Positions 16,431 through 25,238 of a stretch of DNA of 64,000 nt are shown here, piece by piece. The stretch is from Rufibacter radiotolerans (GTDB taxonomy: Bacteria; Bacteroidota; Bacteroidia; Cytophagales; Hymenobacteraceae). The position numbers were made by a program, and so were the translations under genes. The stretch is from assembly GCF_001078055.1 (NCBI RefSeq), contig NZ_CP010777.1, forward strand, positions 394,408 to 458,407. Direction: 5' to 3'. The notes below the pieces were generated by a model. That model saw only the letters and a list, made by a program, of their open reading frames with translations. It did no database searches and was not told the DNA's origin. Within the stretch, counting starts at the first letter, position 1, and every line of letters begins with the position of its first letter.

Positions 16431-19376
16431 CTACTGCATCTCATCCAGCAACCGGAATGGGTTTAGCTTCTGGAGGTCCACGGAGTACCGGATGTTGCGG
16501 GTAAAGTCCTTGAAACTCTTGGGCAAGTCACCGGAGTAATTGCTGCCCGCCACCGGAAAATAAATCTGGACGGCCTTCCGCAGGAAGGTCCATTGCAGGC
16601 CCGTGCCGTAGAAAAGTTTGTCTTGCTCCTGAATACGGCCCAGGTCCAGGTAGGCAGCCAGCGGGGTCACGGGTAAATCTGCCGTCAAGTTAAGGGTAGC
16701 CATCCATTCTTTGCTGATGACCGGGACTCTGTTACGGAAACCTCCATCCTGGCGGTCGGTTTGCCTAATGGCGGCCGGGTTGCTGGCGCTGGGCGTGAAC
16801 ATGTCCTGGCGGTTAAAGAAAGGCGTCTGCTTGAGGTAATCTGGGCTTCCGGCCAAGCCCAACACAAACAGGTTTTGGGGCGATTGATCTCCGGTCATGA
16901 CACCTACAAAGCCGCGCAGTCGTATTTCCTTGTCTTCTTGGTACTTGCGCCAAGCGTCAACGGAGAGCCGCAGCCGGATGGGGTTGTAATCTGTAAAGCC
17001 TTTTTCAGTCAGGATCACCGGGGAAGAGGGAATCAGGCGGTACCGGTGCATGGTTGCGTCCAGGTCTACCTTAATGCCGGCTATGGCGTTTTCTGTGAAT
17101 AATTGGTAGGCCACTCTGGGCGCTTCCAGGTCAGTGACCAGGTCATCCAACACAATATGATAGGCCAGAGAAAGCTGCTGGCGCGGCGTGCCTGGGGTGT
17201 TCAACCGATTCTTGAAGGTGAGGCTGGGCGTAAAGGCCTTAAAAGTAGCGAACCGCTGCGCCTGCACGCTTATTTCTACTTTCCTCAGGAATCCCTGCGC
17301 AGGAATTCGGTACCGTACCTCAGCTAACCCCGTCAAGTGGCTGCTCCCGAAGCCGTACATGGGCATGACCAGATAGTTGAACCTGTGCTCGGTGAGTAAG
17401 GAGTTATAAAAAGCGGCGCCCACCTGCAACTTGTCTACGCTGTTATAGCCGGCGGTAGGTGCCCAAAAAAGCTGCTTACGGTCGTTCCGTTCTACGCCGG
17501 CCAGCGGCTGTAGGTGCAGGGGCTCGTCTTTGGGGAATAGGCGGCCCAGGCGGTATTGGTTGTCGCGGCGATCTAGTTCCGGGAACAGATACTCGGGGTC
17601 CAGCATCACGCGGTCAATGCCCCGGGCAGTGAAGGTGACCGTCTGTTCCTTCTGCCCCGGCTTGGTCCAGTAAGATTCCAAGAGCTGGCCCTCTGCGTTT
17701 AGCGCGGCCACCTGCACTGGCAACAGCAGCTTTCCGGTCTCCGTTACTACCACCTGCGTTTCGCGGGCAGAGGCATACACCTTTTTTAAATGCGCATCTG
17801 GGATAGTGGTAGACGGCAGATACTCCTGGAAAAACCAACCCAAAGACTCCCCGGTAGATTTTTCCAGCACGGCCTGCAGGTCCTTAGGCGCCGGGTGCCG
17901 GAACTGCCACTGGCGGTAATACTGGTGCATGGCGCTGTCCAGGCGGGCAGTACCCAAATACTTCTCCAGGTACAGAAACAGCTGCGCGGTTTTGAGGTAA
18001 ACGCCGGTGCCATAGTTGATGCTCCTGAACGAGGCCGCCGGACCCGTGATAGGTTGGTCAAGTCCCCGGCTCGCCGCCGACAGGTAGGCCGGGGCGTCAA
18101 TGCCGGCGGGTGGCAGGTCATCCACAGATAGCAGCTTGCCCAGAAAATTCTGGTTCACCTCACTGGAGACCATGCCGGCATACGGGCTGCGCTGCGCCTT
18201 CGTCCTGAACTCATAGTAAGAATTGATGCCCTCGTCCAGCCAGGGGTGCTCGCGCTCGTTGCTGCCCAGAATACCGTAAAACCAGTTGTGCCCCACCTCA
18301 TGAATAATGGCGGCTGGCTCGGTGACGGTCACCATAGGGTACTCCATTCCCGCGCCGGCACTCAGAGCCGCATCTACCGCCGTAGCCTGACTGTACGGAT
18401 AGTCACCTAACCACAGGGAGTAAGAATACACCGCATCATTGATGTCCTGCACCGACTTTACCCATTCCCCGGCGTCTTTATTGGTGAACAGCAGCCAGGT
18501 GGTGACCGCGCGTTTGGAGTAAGGCAATTTAACTTCGCTTTTGAGCACGTTAAACCGCTTGTCCGCGAACCAGGCGAAGTCATGAATACGGTCTTGTTTG
18601 TAGTGCAATGTTTTGGTGGCTTTCGCAGAAGGCGGAAAGGCCAGGTCCTGCGCATCAAACTCTTTCCTGGCGGCTGTCACCAGGGCCAGGCTATCCATGC
18701 GGGCTTGTTCCTGCGGGTTCTGCAATTCGCCGGTGGCGCCCACGGTGTAGTTGGCGGGCAAGGTAATGCGCACATCAAATGACCCGAACTCCGAGTAAAA
18801 CTCGCCCTGATCCAGATACGGCATGGGGTGCCAGCCTTCCTGGTCAAACACGGCTGGCTTGGGGTACCACTGCGAGATCTGGTAAGACTGCCCCACATGC
18901 CCAAGCCGGGAGAAAGAATCGGGTAGCTTCACCTGGAAGGGCGTAGTGACCGTGATTCTGCTGCCTGGCGCCAGCGGCTGGTTCAAGATGAGCTTCATGA
19001 TATCCGGGTTCCTAGGGTCAAGTTCCCATTTCACCGGCTGCCCGTTTACTTTGAAATCAAGGCCTGAAATGGAACCCCGGGCTTCTTGAGGCGAAAAATG
19101 AAAGGTGGCATCATTGTTTACCAGTTGCTGCTTGGCGAAGGCGGTGTTGCGGTCCTGGTAGGCGTTGGGCCACAGGTGGAAGTACAGAAATGTAAGCGTC
19201 TCCGGGGAATGGTTCACGTATTCCAGTTGCTCTTTGCCCGTGAGGGTATGGTTCTGATCATTGAGCGCGACCTCAATTTTGTAATTCACTTCCTGCTGCC
19301 AGTACGAGAGCGTTTGGGCAAAGCTGGTAAAGGAAAGCAGGAGCAACAGGGGGAGCAGGAGACGGGAAGGCAGCAT
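16431..19376 (-). CDS. Secreted M1 family metallopeptidase with barrel-like C-terminus
   Basis: 981 residues from the ATG at 19376, which opens a clear signal peptide (MLPSRLLLPLLLLLSFTSFA). Residues about 30-560 are an M1 aminopeptidase-N-like region: N-terminal beta domain (VNYKIEVALNDQNHTLTG), substrate-site AGAGMEYPMV (variant of GAMEN), zinc motif HEVGHNWFYG near residue 358 and the distal zinc Glu in LDEGINSYYEF. The last 350 residues alternate amphipathic strands (HLTGLAEVRYRI, RKVEISVQAQRF, RQQLSLAYHIV), resembling an outer-membrane barrel domain rather than the helical C-domain of classical M1 enzymes. Likely role: peptide degradation in the envelope. Confidence 0.85.
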   Translation of the reverse strand: MLPSRLLLPLLLLLSFTSFAQTLSYWQQEVNYKIEVALNDQNHTLTGKEQLEYVNHSPETLTFLYFHLWPNAYQDRNTAFAKQQLVNNDATFHFSPQEARGSISGLDFKVNGQPVKWELDPRNPDIMKLILNQPLAPGSRITVTTPFQVKLPDSFSRLGHVGQSYQISQWYPKPAVFDQEGWHPMPYLDQGEFYSEFGSFDVRITLPANYTVGATGELQNPQEQARMDSLALVTAARKEFDAQDLAFPPSAKATKTLHYKQDRIHDFAWFADKRFNVLKSEVKLPYSKRAVTTWLLFTNKDAGEWVKSVQDINDAVYSYSLWLGDYPYSQATAVDAALSAGAGMEYPMVTVTEPAAIIHEVGHNWFYGILGSNEREHPWLDEGINSYYEFRTKAQRSPYAGMVSSEVNQNFLGKLLSVDDLPPAGIDAPAYLSAASRGLDQPITGPAASFRSINYGTGVYLKTAQLFLYLEKYLGTARLDSAMHQYYRQWQFRHPAPKDLQAVLEKSTGESLGWFFQEYLPSTTIPDAHLKKVYASARETQVVVTETGKLLLPVQVAALNAEGQLLESYWTKPGQKEQTVTFTARGIDRVMLDPEYLFPELDRRDNQYRLGRLFPKDEPLHLQPLAGVERNDRKQLFWAPTAGYNSVDKLQVGAAFYNSLLTEHRFNYLVMPMYGFGSSHLTGLAEVRYRIPAQGFLRKVEISVQAQRFATFKAFTPSLTFKNRLNTPGTPRQQLSLAYHIVLDDLVTDLEAPRVAYQLFTENAIAGIKVDLDATMHRYRLIPSSPVILTEKGFTDYNPIRLRLSVDAWRKYQEDKEIRLRGFVGVMTGDQSPQNLFVLGLAGSPDYLKQTPFFNRQDMFTPSASNPAAIRQTDRQDGGFRNRVPVISKEWMATLNLTADLPVTPLAAYLDLGRIQEQDKLFYGTGLQWTFLRKAVQIYFPVAGSNYSGDLPKSFKDFTRNIRYSVDLQKLNPFRLLDEMQ

Positions 19377-19509
19377 TAACAGAAAGATTTGCTTCAAAAT
19401 ACGATTTTCTATGCAATAGCGGGGCTGCAAAGAAAAGAACCTTTTCCCTTAATTTCTCATCGGCTTGCCGCCTGGCATTATGTTTATCGCGGGCAAAGGT
19501 GTATTTTAG

Positions 19510-19550
19510 ACGTTTTAGTGCCGTTTTCCTGAAAACAGGCTCAAAACGCA
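19510..19550. repeat. Intergenic palindrome copy 8 (upstream of M20 gene)
   Basis: GACGTTTTAGTGCCGTTTTCC then TGAAAACAGGCTCAAAACGC. It lies 27 bases before an ATG and just downstream of TATTTTAG, a one-mismatch -7 element. If that promoter is used, the palindrome would be transcribed in the 5' leader. Confidence 0.75.
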
Positions 19551-19577
19551 AACCCACAGCTTTTACTTCTACCGCAT

Positions 19578-20891
19578 ATGAACACATTCCAAAAATGGAC
19601 AGCCGTGGCTGGCCTGCTGGCTGTGGCCCACACCGCCCCGGCCCAGAACACCAATCTGCACGCCCTCATAGACCAACAGGCAGATAAACTGGAGAGCAAG
19701 GTCATCCAATGGCGCCGTGATATCCACCAGAACCCTGAACTAAGCAACCGTGAGGTAAAGACCGCCGAGAAAATAGCCAAGCACCTGAAAAGCCTGGGTT
19801 TTGAGGTACAGACCGGTGTGGCCAAAACCGGCGTGGTGGGCATTCTCAAAGGTGGCCAGCCCGGACCCGTAGTGGCCCTTCGCGCCGATATGGACGCCTT
19901 GCCCGTGACTGAGCGTAACAGCCTGCCCTTTGCCTCTAAGGTGAAGACTACCTTCAATAACCAGCAGGTGGGCGTGATGCACGCTTGCGGCCATGACACC
20001 CACGTGGCCATGCTCATGGGGGCCGCCGAGATTCTGGCCCAGCACAAGAAAGACCTCAAAGGCACCGTCAAGTTCATTTTCCAGCCCGCTGAGGAGGGAG
20101 CCCCGGCCGGGGAAGAAGGCGGCGCCGATGTGATGGTGGCCGAAGGGGTGCTTGCCAACCCCAAAGTAGACGCCATTTTTGGCATTCACATTAACTCCGC
20201 CACTGAGGTAGGCACCATGAAATACCGTCCGCAGGGCACCATGGCCAGCTCAGATAACTTCAAGATCAAGGTGAAAGGCCGGCAGGCGCACGGCGCGTAC
20301 CCCTGGATGAGCGTAGACCCCATCGTGGTGTCGGCGCAGATCATCAACGGCATCCAGACCATTGTGAGCCGCCAGATGGAGCTCACCAATGAAGCCGCGG
20401 TGATCACGGTGGGCGCCATCCACGGCGGGGTAAGGACCAACATCATCCCTGAGGAAGTGGAGATGATTGGCACCATTCGGTCGCTGGACCCCAAAATGCA
20501 GGACCAGCTCCATGAGAAACTGCGACGTACCGCCGAGATGATTGCCGCCAGCGCCGGCGCTACCGCTACGGTGGAGATTGTGAAAAACACGCCTATCACC
20601 TATAACCACGAGAAACTCACCGCCCACATGCTGCCTTCGTTACAGACGTTGGCGGGTCAGCAGAACGTGGTGCTTACCAAAGCCGTAACCGGGGCCGAGG
20701 ATTTTGCCTACTACCAGCAGAAAGTGCCGGGTATGTTCGTGTTTGTGGGGGGTATGGCCAAAGGGCAGGACCCCTCTAAAATGCCGGCGCACCACACACC
20801 AGATTTCATGATTGACGAAAGCGGCCTGAAATTAGGCGTCCGCACGCTGGCCTACCTGGCCGTAGATTACCTGAACAACCCGTTGAAATAA
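19578..20891 (+). CDS. Secreted M20 family amidohydrolase (copy 1)
   Basis: 437 residues. The signal peptide (MNTFQKWTAVAGLLAVAHTA) places it outside the cytoplasm. The rest is a full-length M20D amidohydrolase of the hippurate hydrolase/IAA-amino-acid hydrolase type: WRRDIHQNPELS, VALRADMDALPV, metal ligands in MHACGHDTHVAM, FIFQPAEEGAP, dimerisation domain with KGRQAHGAYPW, and a C-terminal HHTPDFMIDE. It hydrolyses an amide bond of an N-acyl amino acid or peptide; the substrate is unknown. The next gene is a close paralogue about 430 bases downstream, so this is a tandem duplication with repeats between the copies. Confidence 0.93.
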   Translation: MNTFQKWTAVAGLLAVAHTAPAQNTNLHALIDQQADKLESKVIQWRRDIHQNPELSNREVKTAEKIAKHLKSLGFEVQTGVAKTGVVGILKGGQPGPVVALRADMDALPVTERNSLPFASKVKTTFNNQQVGVMHACGHDTHVAMLMGAAEILAQHKKDLKGTVKFIFQPAEEGAPAGEEGGADVMVAEGVLANPKVDAIFGIHINSATEVGTMKYRPQGTMASSDNFKIKVKGRQAHGAYPWMSVDPIVVSAQIINGIQTIVSRQMELTNEAAVITVGAIHGGVRTNIIPEEVEMIGTIRSLDPKMQDQLHEKLRRTAEMIAASAGATATVEIVKNTPITYNHEKLTAHMLPSLQTLAGQQNVVLTKAVTGAEDFAYYQQKVPGMFVFVGGMAKGQDPSKMPAHHTPDFMIDESGLKLGVRTLAYLAVDYLNNPLK

Positions 20892-20920
20892 CACTTCACG
20901 AGAACTATTTAAGGCATTGT

Positions 20921-20958
20921 GTTTCGGCCCTGGTTTCCCAAAACCTGGGCCGAAATGG
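20921..20958. repeat. Intergenic palindrome copy 9
   Basis: GTTTCGGCCCTGGTTT, loop CCCA, AAACCTGGGCCGAAAT. The inner sequence is changed on both arms together (GCCCTGG/CCTGGGC), so complementarity is kept. It lies after the first M20 gene. Confidence 0.75.
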
Positions 20959-21031
20959 TTTATTAAAGATGCTGTAGCCTAATCTTTCAAGGATGTCTTG
21001 AGGTTCACAATCTGTCCACAAGCATTGCCCT

Positions 21032-21066
21032 CATTTTCGTCCCCCTTTGAAGGGGGTAGGGGGATG
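21032..21066. repeat. G/C-rich repeat family C, copy 1
   Basis: CATTTTCGTCCCCCTTTGAA then GGGGGTAGGGGGATG. It matches the reverse complement of 55071-55104 except for one extra T. CCCCCTTTGAAGGGGG forms a small hairpin. Confidence 0.85.
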
Positions 21067-21085
21067 GCCGCACGTTCTGAAAAGT

Positions 21086-21120
21086 ACGTTTCAAGCGTAT
21101 TTTCCTTAAAACAGTCTCAA
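21086..21120. repeat. Intergenic palindrome copy 10 (degenerate)
   Basis: TACGTTTCAAGCGTATTTTCC then TTAAAACAGTCTCAA. Drifted, but loop position and outer arm spacing match the family. Confidence 0.5.
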
Positions 21121-21262
21121 GGGGCCAGCGGTTGTGACAGGTGGCCAGGAGAGGGCCTGTATAAAAGCCCTACAACGGAAGCAGGGCAACTTTACTAATG
21201 ATTATTCCAACACCGGCCACCGCCACCCGCCCCATAAAATTCCTTTTCTTGATTGTGCGGCG

Positions 21263-21270
21263 TACTTTTG
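21263..21270 (+). promoter_or_regulatory. -7 promoter element for the second M20 gene
   Basis: TACTTTTG matches the TAnnTTTG consensus 50 bases upstream of the ATG at 21320. Palindrome copy 11 would lie immediately downstream of the transcription start. No TTG at 19-nt spacing. Confidence 0.5.
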
Positions 21271-21307
21271 TGTTTACGGGCTGTTTTTCCTGAAACGGCT
21301 CCAAACT
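21271..21307. repeat. Intergenic palindrome copy 11 (predicted 5' leader)
   Basis: TGTTTACGGGCTGTTTTTCC then TGAAACGGCTCCAAACTA. Recognisable arms with drift. Sits between the -7 element and the ATG of the second M20 gene. Confidence 0.6.
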
Positions 21308-21319
21308 ACTTAGCTACTT

Positions 21320-22642
21320 ATGCTTCTCCCTAATAGAATATTTCCCCTTTTTGTTAGCTTCCTGGCCCTGGCCACTGCCGGTTTTGCCCAAAGTGCTACG
21401 GCACCCTCCCAGCTAGACCAACTGGCAGACAAGGTAGAACCCAAAGTCATTCAATGGCGCCGCGACCTGCACCAGAACCCCGAGCTGGGAAACTTTGAGG
21501 TGAAGACTGCCGAGAAAATCGCGAAGCACCTGAAAAGCCTGGGGCTGGAGGTAAAGACCGGGGTAGCCAGAACCGGTGTGGTGGGTATTCTCAAAGGCGG
21601 ACAGCCGGGGCCGGTAGTAGCCCTGCGGGCCGATATGGATGCCTTGCCGGTGGTGGAGAACAACACCCACAACCTGCCCTTCGCGTCTAAAGTGAAGACC
21701 ACCTTTGAGGGACAACAGGTGGGCGTGATGCATGCCTGCGGCCATGATGCGCACGTGGCCATGCTTATGGGCGTTGCCGAGGTGCTGAGCGTAATGAAAA
21801 AAGACCTGAAAGGAACCGTCAAGTTTATCTTCCAGCCCGCCGAGGAAGGCTCGGCTCCCGGGCAGGTGGGTGGCGCGAAGCTGATGGTTCAGGAAGGTGT
21901 GCTGGAAAGCCCTAAGGTAGACGCCATTTTCGGGCTGCACATTAGGTCAGATGTGGAAGTGGGGACCATTACCTATCGGCCGCAGGGCATGATGGCCAGC
22001 TCAGATAACTTCAAGATTACCGTAAAGGGCCAGCAGGCGCACGGCGGAACCCCCTGGATGGGTGTGGACCCCATCGTGACCTCGGCCTACATTGTCACCG
22101 CGCTGCAAACCATTGTGAGCCGGCAGATGGACGTGACCAACGCCGGTGCCGTCCTTACGGTGGGAGCCATTAACGGCGGCGTGCGCGCCAACATTGTGCC
22201 CAACCAGGTGGAAATGATCGGGACCATCAGGGCCCTGGATGTGCCCATGCAACTACAGATTCATGAGCGCCTGAAGAAAACCGCCACTAGCATTGCCACC
22301 GGAGCCGGGGCTACCGCCGAGGTGGAGATTCAGGAGATGACGCCAGTGACCTACAATCATGAAAAACTTACCGCGCACATGCTGCCTTCGCTCCAGCGCG
22401 TGGCCGGTACCAGCCAGGTGAAACTGACTAAGCCCGTGACTATTGCCGAAGACTACGCCTATTTCCAGCAGAAAATACCGGGCCTCTACCTTTTCCTGGG
22501 CGGCATGCCCAAAGGTCAGGACCCTGCTACGGCACCTTCGCACCACACCCCAGATTTTTACATTGAGGAAAGCGGCCTGAAGTTAGGCGTGAAAGCGCTG
22601 GCGGCTCTGGCTGTTGACTACCTCAACAACCCTTTGAAGTAA
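21320..22642 (+). CDS. Secreted M20 family amidohydrolase (copy 2)
   Basis: 440 residues. The signal peptide ends near ATAGFAQ. Same family and layout as the upstream paralogue: WRRDLHQNPELG, VALRADMDALPV, MHACGHDAHVAM, FIFQPAEEGSAP, KGQQAHGGTPW and HHTPDFYIEE. The two proteins look highly similar over most of their length, but differ near the substrate loop (an inserted NNTH after DALPVVE) and in the Gly-rich dimerisation stretch, so substrate preference may have diverged. It is followed at once by palindrome copy 12, whose left arm begins two bases after the stop. Confidence 0.93.
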   Translation: MLLPNRIFPLFVSFLALATAGFAQSATAPSQLDQLADKVEPKVIQWRRDLHQNPELGNFEVKTAEKIAKHLKSLGLEVKTGVARTGVVGILKGGQPGPVVALRADMDALPVVENNTHNLPFASKVKTTFEGQQVGVMHACGHDAHVAMLMGVAEVLSVMKKDLKGTVKFIFQPAEEGSAPGQVGGAKLMVQEGVLESPKVDAIFGLHIRSDVEVGTITYRPQGMMASSDNFKITVKGQQAHGGTPWMGVDPIVTSAYIVTALQTIVSRQMDVTNAGAVLTVGAINGGVRANIVPNQVEMIGTIRALDVPMQLQIHERLKKTATSIATGAGATAEVEIQEMTPVTYNHEKLTAHMLPSLQRVAGTSQVKLTKPVTIAEDYAYFQQKIPGLYLFLGGMPKGQDPATAPSHHTPDFYIEESGLKLGVKALAALAVDYLNNPLK

Positions 22643-22643
22643 C

Positions 22644-22687
22644 AGCTGTTTTGAGCCTATTTTCCAGAAAACAGGCTCAAAACAGCT
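22644..22687. repeat. Intergenic palindrome copy 12
   Basis: AGCTGTTTTGAGCCTATTTT, loop CCAG, AAAACAGGCTCAAAACAGCT. Outer arm AGCTG/CAGCT is private to this copy and fully paired; one inner mismatch (TAT for TGT). Begins two bases after the M20 stop. Confidence 0.9.
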
Positions 22688-22769
22688 TACTGGTCCTGCT
22701 TCATCTTATAGGCTAAAGTACAGGGCCACTATCAAATTAAATTTACCTTATACTCCTCTCTTTCAGATT

Positions 22770-23639
22770 TTGAAACTAGCATTAGTTACCTATGAGGCCA
22801 TTAACAGCTATGGCTCCATTAGCAGCGCCGAAGACGGGTTGCTCACCGATTTCCTCTCCGCCAAAGGCCTGGACATTACCCCCGAAGTATGGGACAACCC
22901 CGCCGTTAACTGGGAGCAGTATGACCTTGCTATTTTCAAATCGCCATGGGATTACTTTGACAAGTTTGCCGCCTTCCGGGCATGGCTGGACAAGATGGAA
23001 ACGCAAGGCCTCCGGACCCTGAACCCCATCTCCACCGTGAAGTGGAACGCCGACAAGCACTACCTGCTGGACGTGGCCGCGGCTGGCCTGCCCATTGTGC
23101 CCACGGCCTTATTGAAGAAAGGAACAACCGTGCACCTGCACGAGTTTTTCACTCAGTTCCAGACCGAGAAGCTCATTATCAAACCCAGCGTAAGCGGCGG
23201 TGCGAAGAACACCTTTATTGTGCCCCGCGAAGAAGAGGAACTGGCCATACCCAGGCTGCAGGAACTGTTGGCGTCTGAAGATTTTCTGGTGCAGCCGTTC
23301 ATGCCCCAGATTCAGGAAGAAGGGGAGTGGTCGTTTCTGTTCTTTAATGGGCACTACAGCCATTGCCTGCTTAAGTCGGCGAAGGCCGGTGATTTCAGAG
23401 TGCAGCATTTCTTTGGGGGGACCATCCATCCGCAGGAAGCACCCGCGCACCTGTTGCCCCAAGCCCAGAAACTGGTGGACCAGTTCGCCAAAGGCTGCCT
23501 CTACGCCCGCGTAGACGGCGTAGCGGTAGGCCAGGAACTGCAATTGATGGAGCTGGAGTTAATTGAGCCCTTTCTGTTCCTGCACACCAACCCGGAAGGC
23601 CTTGAGAATTACTACCGCGCCTTAATGGAAATGCTGTAA
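22770..23639 (+). CDS. ATP-grasp domain protein (RimK/glutathione-synthetase-like)
   Basis: 289 residues with a TTG start (22770) giving MKLALVTYEAINSYG; no in-frame ATG precedes the conserved region. The layout is that of an ATP-grasp enzyme: N-terminal alpha/beta domain (AIFKSPWDYFDKF), then nucleotide-binding KLIIKPSVSGGAKNTF and EDFLVQPFMP, and a metal-binding C-terminal stretch ending LMELELIEPFLFL. It carries no signal peptide. Members ligate a carboxylate to an amine or thiol using ATP; close relatives are annotated as hypothetical or glutathione-synthase-like, and the substrate here is unknown. A weak -7 match (TAAATTTA) lies about 25 bases upstream. Converges on the AT-rich orphan gene over palindrome copy 13. 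Confidence 0.8.
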   Translation: MKLALVTYEAINSYGSISSAEDGLLTDFLSAKGLDITPEVWDNPAVNWEQYDLAIFKSPWDYFDKFAAFRAWLDKMETQGLRTLNPISTVKWNADKHYLLDVAAAGLPIVPTALLKKGTTVHLHEFFTQFQTEKLIIKPSVSGGAKNTFIVPREEEELAIPRLQELLASEDFLVQPFMPQIQEEGEWSFLFFNGHYSHCLLKSAKAGDFRVQHFFGGTIHPQEAPAHLLPQAQKLVDQFAKGCLYARVDGVAVGQELQLMELELIEPFLFLHTNPEGLENYYRALMEML

Positions 23640-23663
23640 GAGATTTCTCTTGAATGCGTAATT

Positions 23664-23727
23664 AGAAAAGCCTTCGGGGTTTGAGCTTGTTTACTGGAAA
23701 ACAGGCTCAAACCCCGAAGGCTTTTCT
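23664..23727. repeat. Intergenic palindrome copy 13, longest arms (two-way terminator)
   Basis: AGAAAAGCCTTCGGGGTTTG, then AGCTTGTTTACTGGAAAACAGG, then CTCAAACCCCGAAGGCTTTTCT. Arms of about 29 bases with one or two mismatches: a family core extended outward by AGAAAAGCCTTCGGG/CCCGAAGGCTTTTCT. It lies between convergent genes and carries A/T-rich ends like a bidirectional terminator. Confidence 0.92.
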
Positions 23728-23777
23728 TTAGTTCTAAATAAGCTGTACCAAAGGCAAATATCTATTTGTTTTTGATT

Positions 23778-24371
23778 TTAGGTAAGTGCCTTCTTTTCTT
23801 CTGAAATGTATTCAAGTAAAGAAATGAGTATTTCTATGTTCCAGTTGTCTTTGTAATATAAGTTTAACCAAATGGAATTGTCTTTACTGTCTGTAAAAGT
23901 GAGGCGGTCAAATTTTTTGTCGAAATGAAGATTTTGCCACAAGATGAAAATTCGCTCTTTTTGAATTAAGCCTTGCTTGTGACTTATAATACCATCATCG
24001 CGTAATTGACAGCCAGCAATATTTACAAGCCTATTCTCAGACCATTCTCTAAGATTTCTTTGGAATATTCTTTGAGTTAAGGGGTCCCAAACCTTGTCTA
24101 ATATTTGATTAAAAAGGTGTAAGAAATAGCGGTCACTTATACCAAGATAGCTTCTTAAGTGAATATCTATTTGATTTTTTTCGGTTTTGAAGCCAATCTG
24201 GTAGTGTTTGCCAATAGAAAACTTATAAAACTCTACACTGCTGATCCAGAACTTGAGCTCTGTGATGTCTGATTTAAGAATAGTCTGCCCATCAAACAGA
24301 ATACTATCTTCATCTATGGCCAATTCTATAGTCTTTACTTCGAATGAACTGGGTTTAAGAATTTCCTTCAC
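23778..24371 (-). CDS. AT-rich orphan protein, function unknown
   Basis: 197 residues, not recognised. Rich in Ile, Lys, Phe, Asn and Asp and with clearly lower GC than its neighbours, it looks like foreign or fast-evolving DNA. No signal peptide or membrane helix. Alternating hydrophobic strands early (VKTIELAIDEDSILFDGQ, ITELKFWISSVEFYKFSIG) could be a PH-like beta fold, but this is a guess. A helix-rich C-terminus ends in LISLLEYISEEKKALT. It starts 21 bases downstream of the SDR stop on the same strand, so the two may be co-transcribed. The downstream end is closed by palindrome copy 13. Confidence 0.65.
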   Translation of the reverse strand: MKEILKPSSFEVKTIELAIDEDSILFDGQTILKSDITELKFWISSVEFYKFSIGKHYQIGFKTEKNQIDIHLRSYLGISDRYFLHLFNQILDKVWDPLTQRIFQRNLREWSENRLVNIAGCQLRDDGIISHKQGLIQKERIFILWQNLHFDKKFDRLTFTDSKDNSIWLNLYYKDNWNIEILISLLEYISEEKKALT

Positions 24372-24392
24372 TTTAAGCTTGGCGTTGTTTTA

Positions 24393-25166
24393 TTACCCAA
24401 ACAGGTTAATGCTCATACCGCCGTCCACGGCAATGCATTGGCCGGTAATGTAGGCAGCAGCGGGCATGCACAGGAAGGCCACGGCCGCAGAAACATCCTC
24501 TGGGTTGCCAATGGTGCGCGAAGGGGTGCGGCTTAACACGCTTTCCAGGTATTCTGCGTTCTGAAGCACCTGCTCAGCTAGAGGGGTTCTGATGTACCAG
24601 GGCGCCACGCAGTTCACCCGTATGCCGTCTGGTGCCCACTCGCCGGCCAGGTTCTTAGAAAGCTGGATAATGGCCGCCTTGGTCATGCCGTAGATGGCGC
24701 CGGTGCGCACGTGCCCCAAACCTGCCACCGACGACACGTTCACCACATTGCCTTGCCCAGATTGCTTAAGGAGCGGGTGCGACAACCTGCAAAGATCAAA
24801 CGCCGAGGTGAGGTTGGTCTGCAGCAGGTAATTATATTCCTCTGGCGTGTAGTCGCCAATTTTCTTGCGGATGTTGGTGCCTACGTTGTTCACCAGAATA
24901 TCAAGCGCCCCCCACGTGTTCTCCACCAACTGAATGAGGTTATGGCGGTCGGCGGGCTGGCTGACGTCTGCCACCATGCCCGAGGCGTTCAGGCCACGGC
25001 CGCGCCAATCGGTGACGGCCTGGTTTACTTCCAGTTCCTTGCGCGCCACAATCAGGACCTCGGCCCCCAGGTTAAGTAATTCTTCCGCAATGGCGGCGCC
25101 TATGCCTTTGGTGCCTCCGGTTACCAGAGCCTTGCGGCCCTCTAAACTCCAACGGTTGTTCTGCAT
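24393..25166 (-). CDS. SDR family oxidoreductase (tropinone-reductase-like)
   Basis: 257 residues, a classical short-chain dehydrogenase. Cofactor motif [10 protein letters not shown] near residue 17; NNVGTN (NNAG equivalent) near residue 94; catalytic Ser in [11 protein letters not shown], Tyr and Lys in YGMTKAA; and a C-terminal [13 protein letters not shown]. It is closest in look to tropinone-reductase-like and gluconate 5-dehydrogenase-like enzymes. An Arg (VARKE) after the second strand could favour NADP(H), but this is weak. The substrate cannot be inferred. The upstream 480-base spacer to rplS contains the first composite inverted-arm element. Confidence 0.9.
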   Translation of the reverse strand: MQNNRWSLEGRKALVTGGTKGIGAAIAEELLNLGAEVLIVARKELEVNQAVTDWRGRGLNASGMVADVSQPADRHNLIQLVENTWGALDILVNNVGTNIRKKIGDYTPEEYNYLLQTNLTSAFDLCRLSHPLLKQSGQGNVVNVSSVAGLGHVRTGAIYGMTKAAIIQLSKNLAGEWAPDGIRVNCVAPWYIRTPLAEQVLQNAEYLESVLSRTPSRTIGNPEDVSAAVAFLCMPAAAYITGQCIAVDGGMSINLFG

Positions 25167-25238
25167 TTGTTCTTAATAGAAGAAGATAGAATGAAAAAGC
25201 AAGTGTACGCAGAAATTAACAGATTGCTCCATTATTGG

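Noticed and set aside
20998..21198. 66-codon plus-strand open frame between the M20 genes
   Set aside because: It runs through two repeat elements and has no start context or homology; treated as non-coding.
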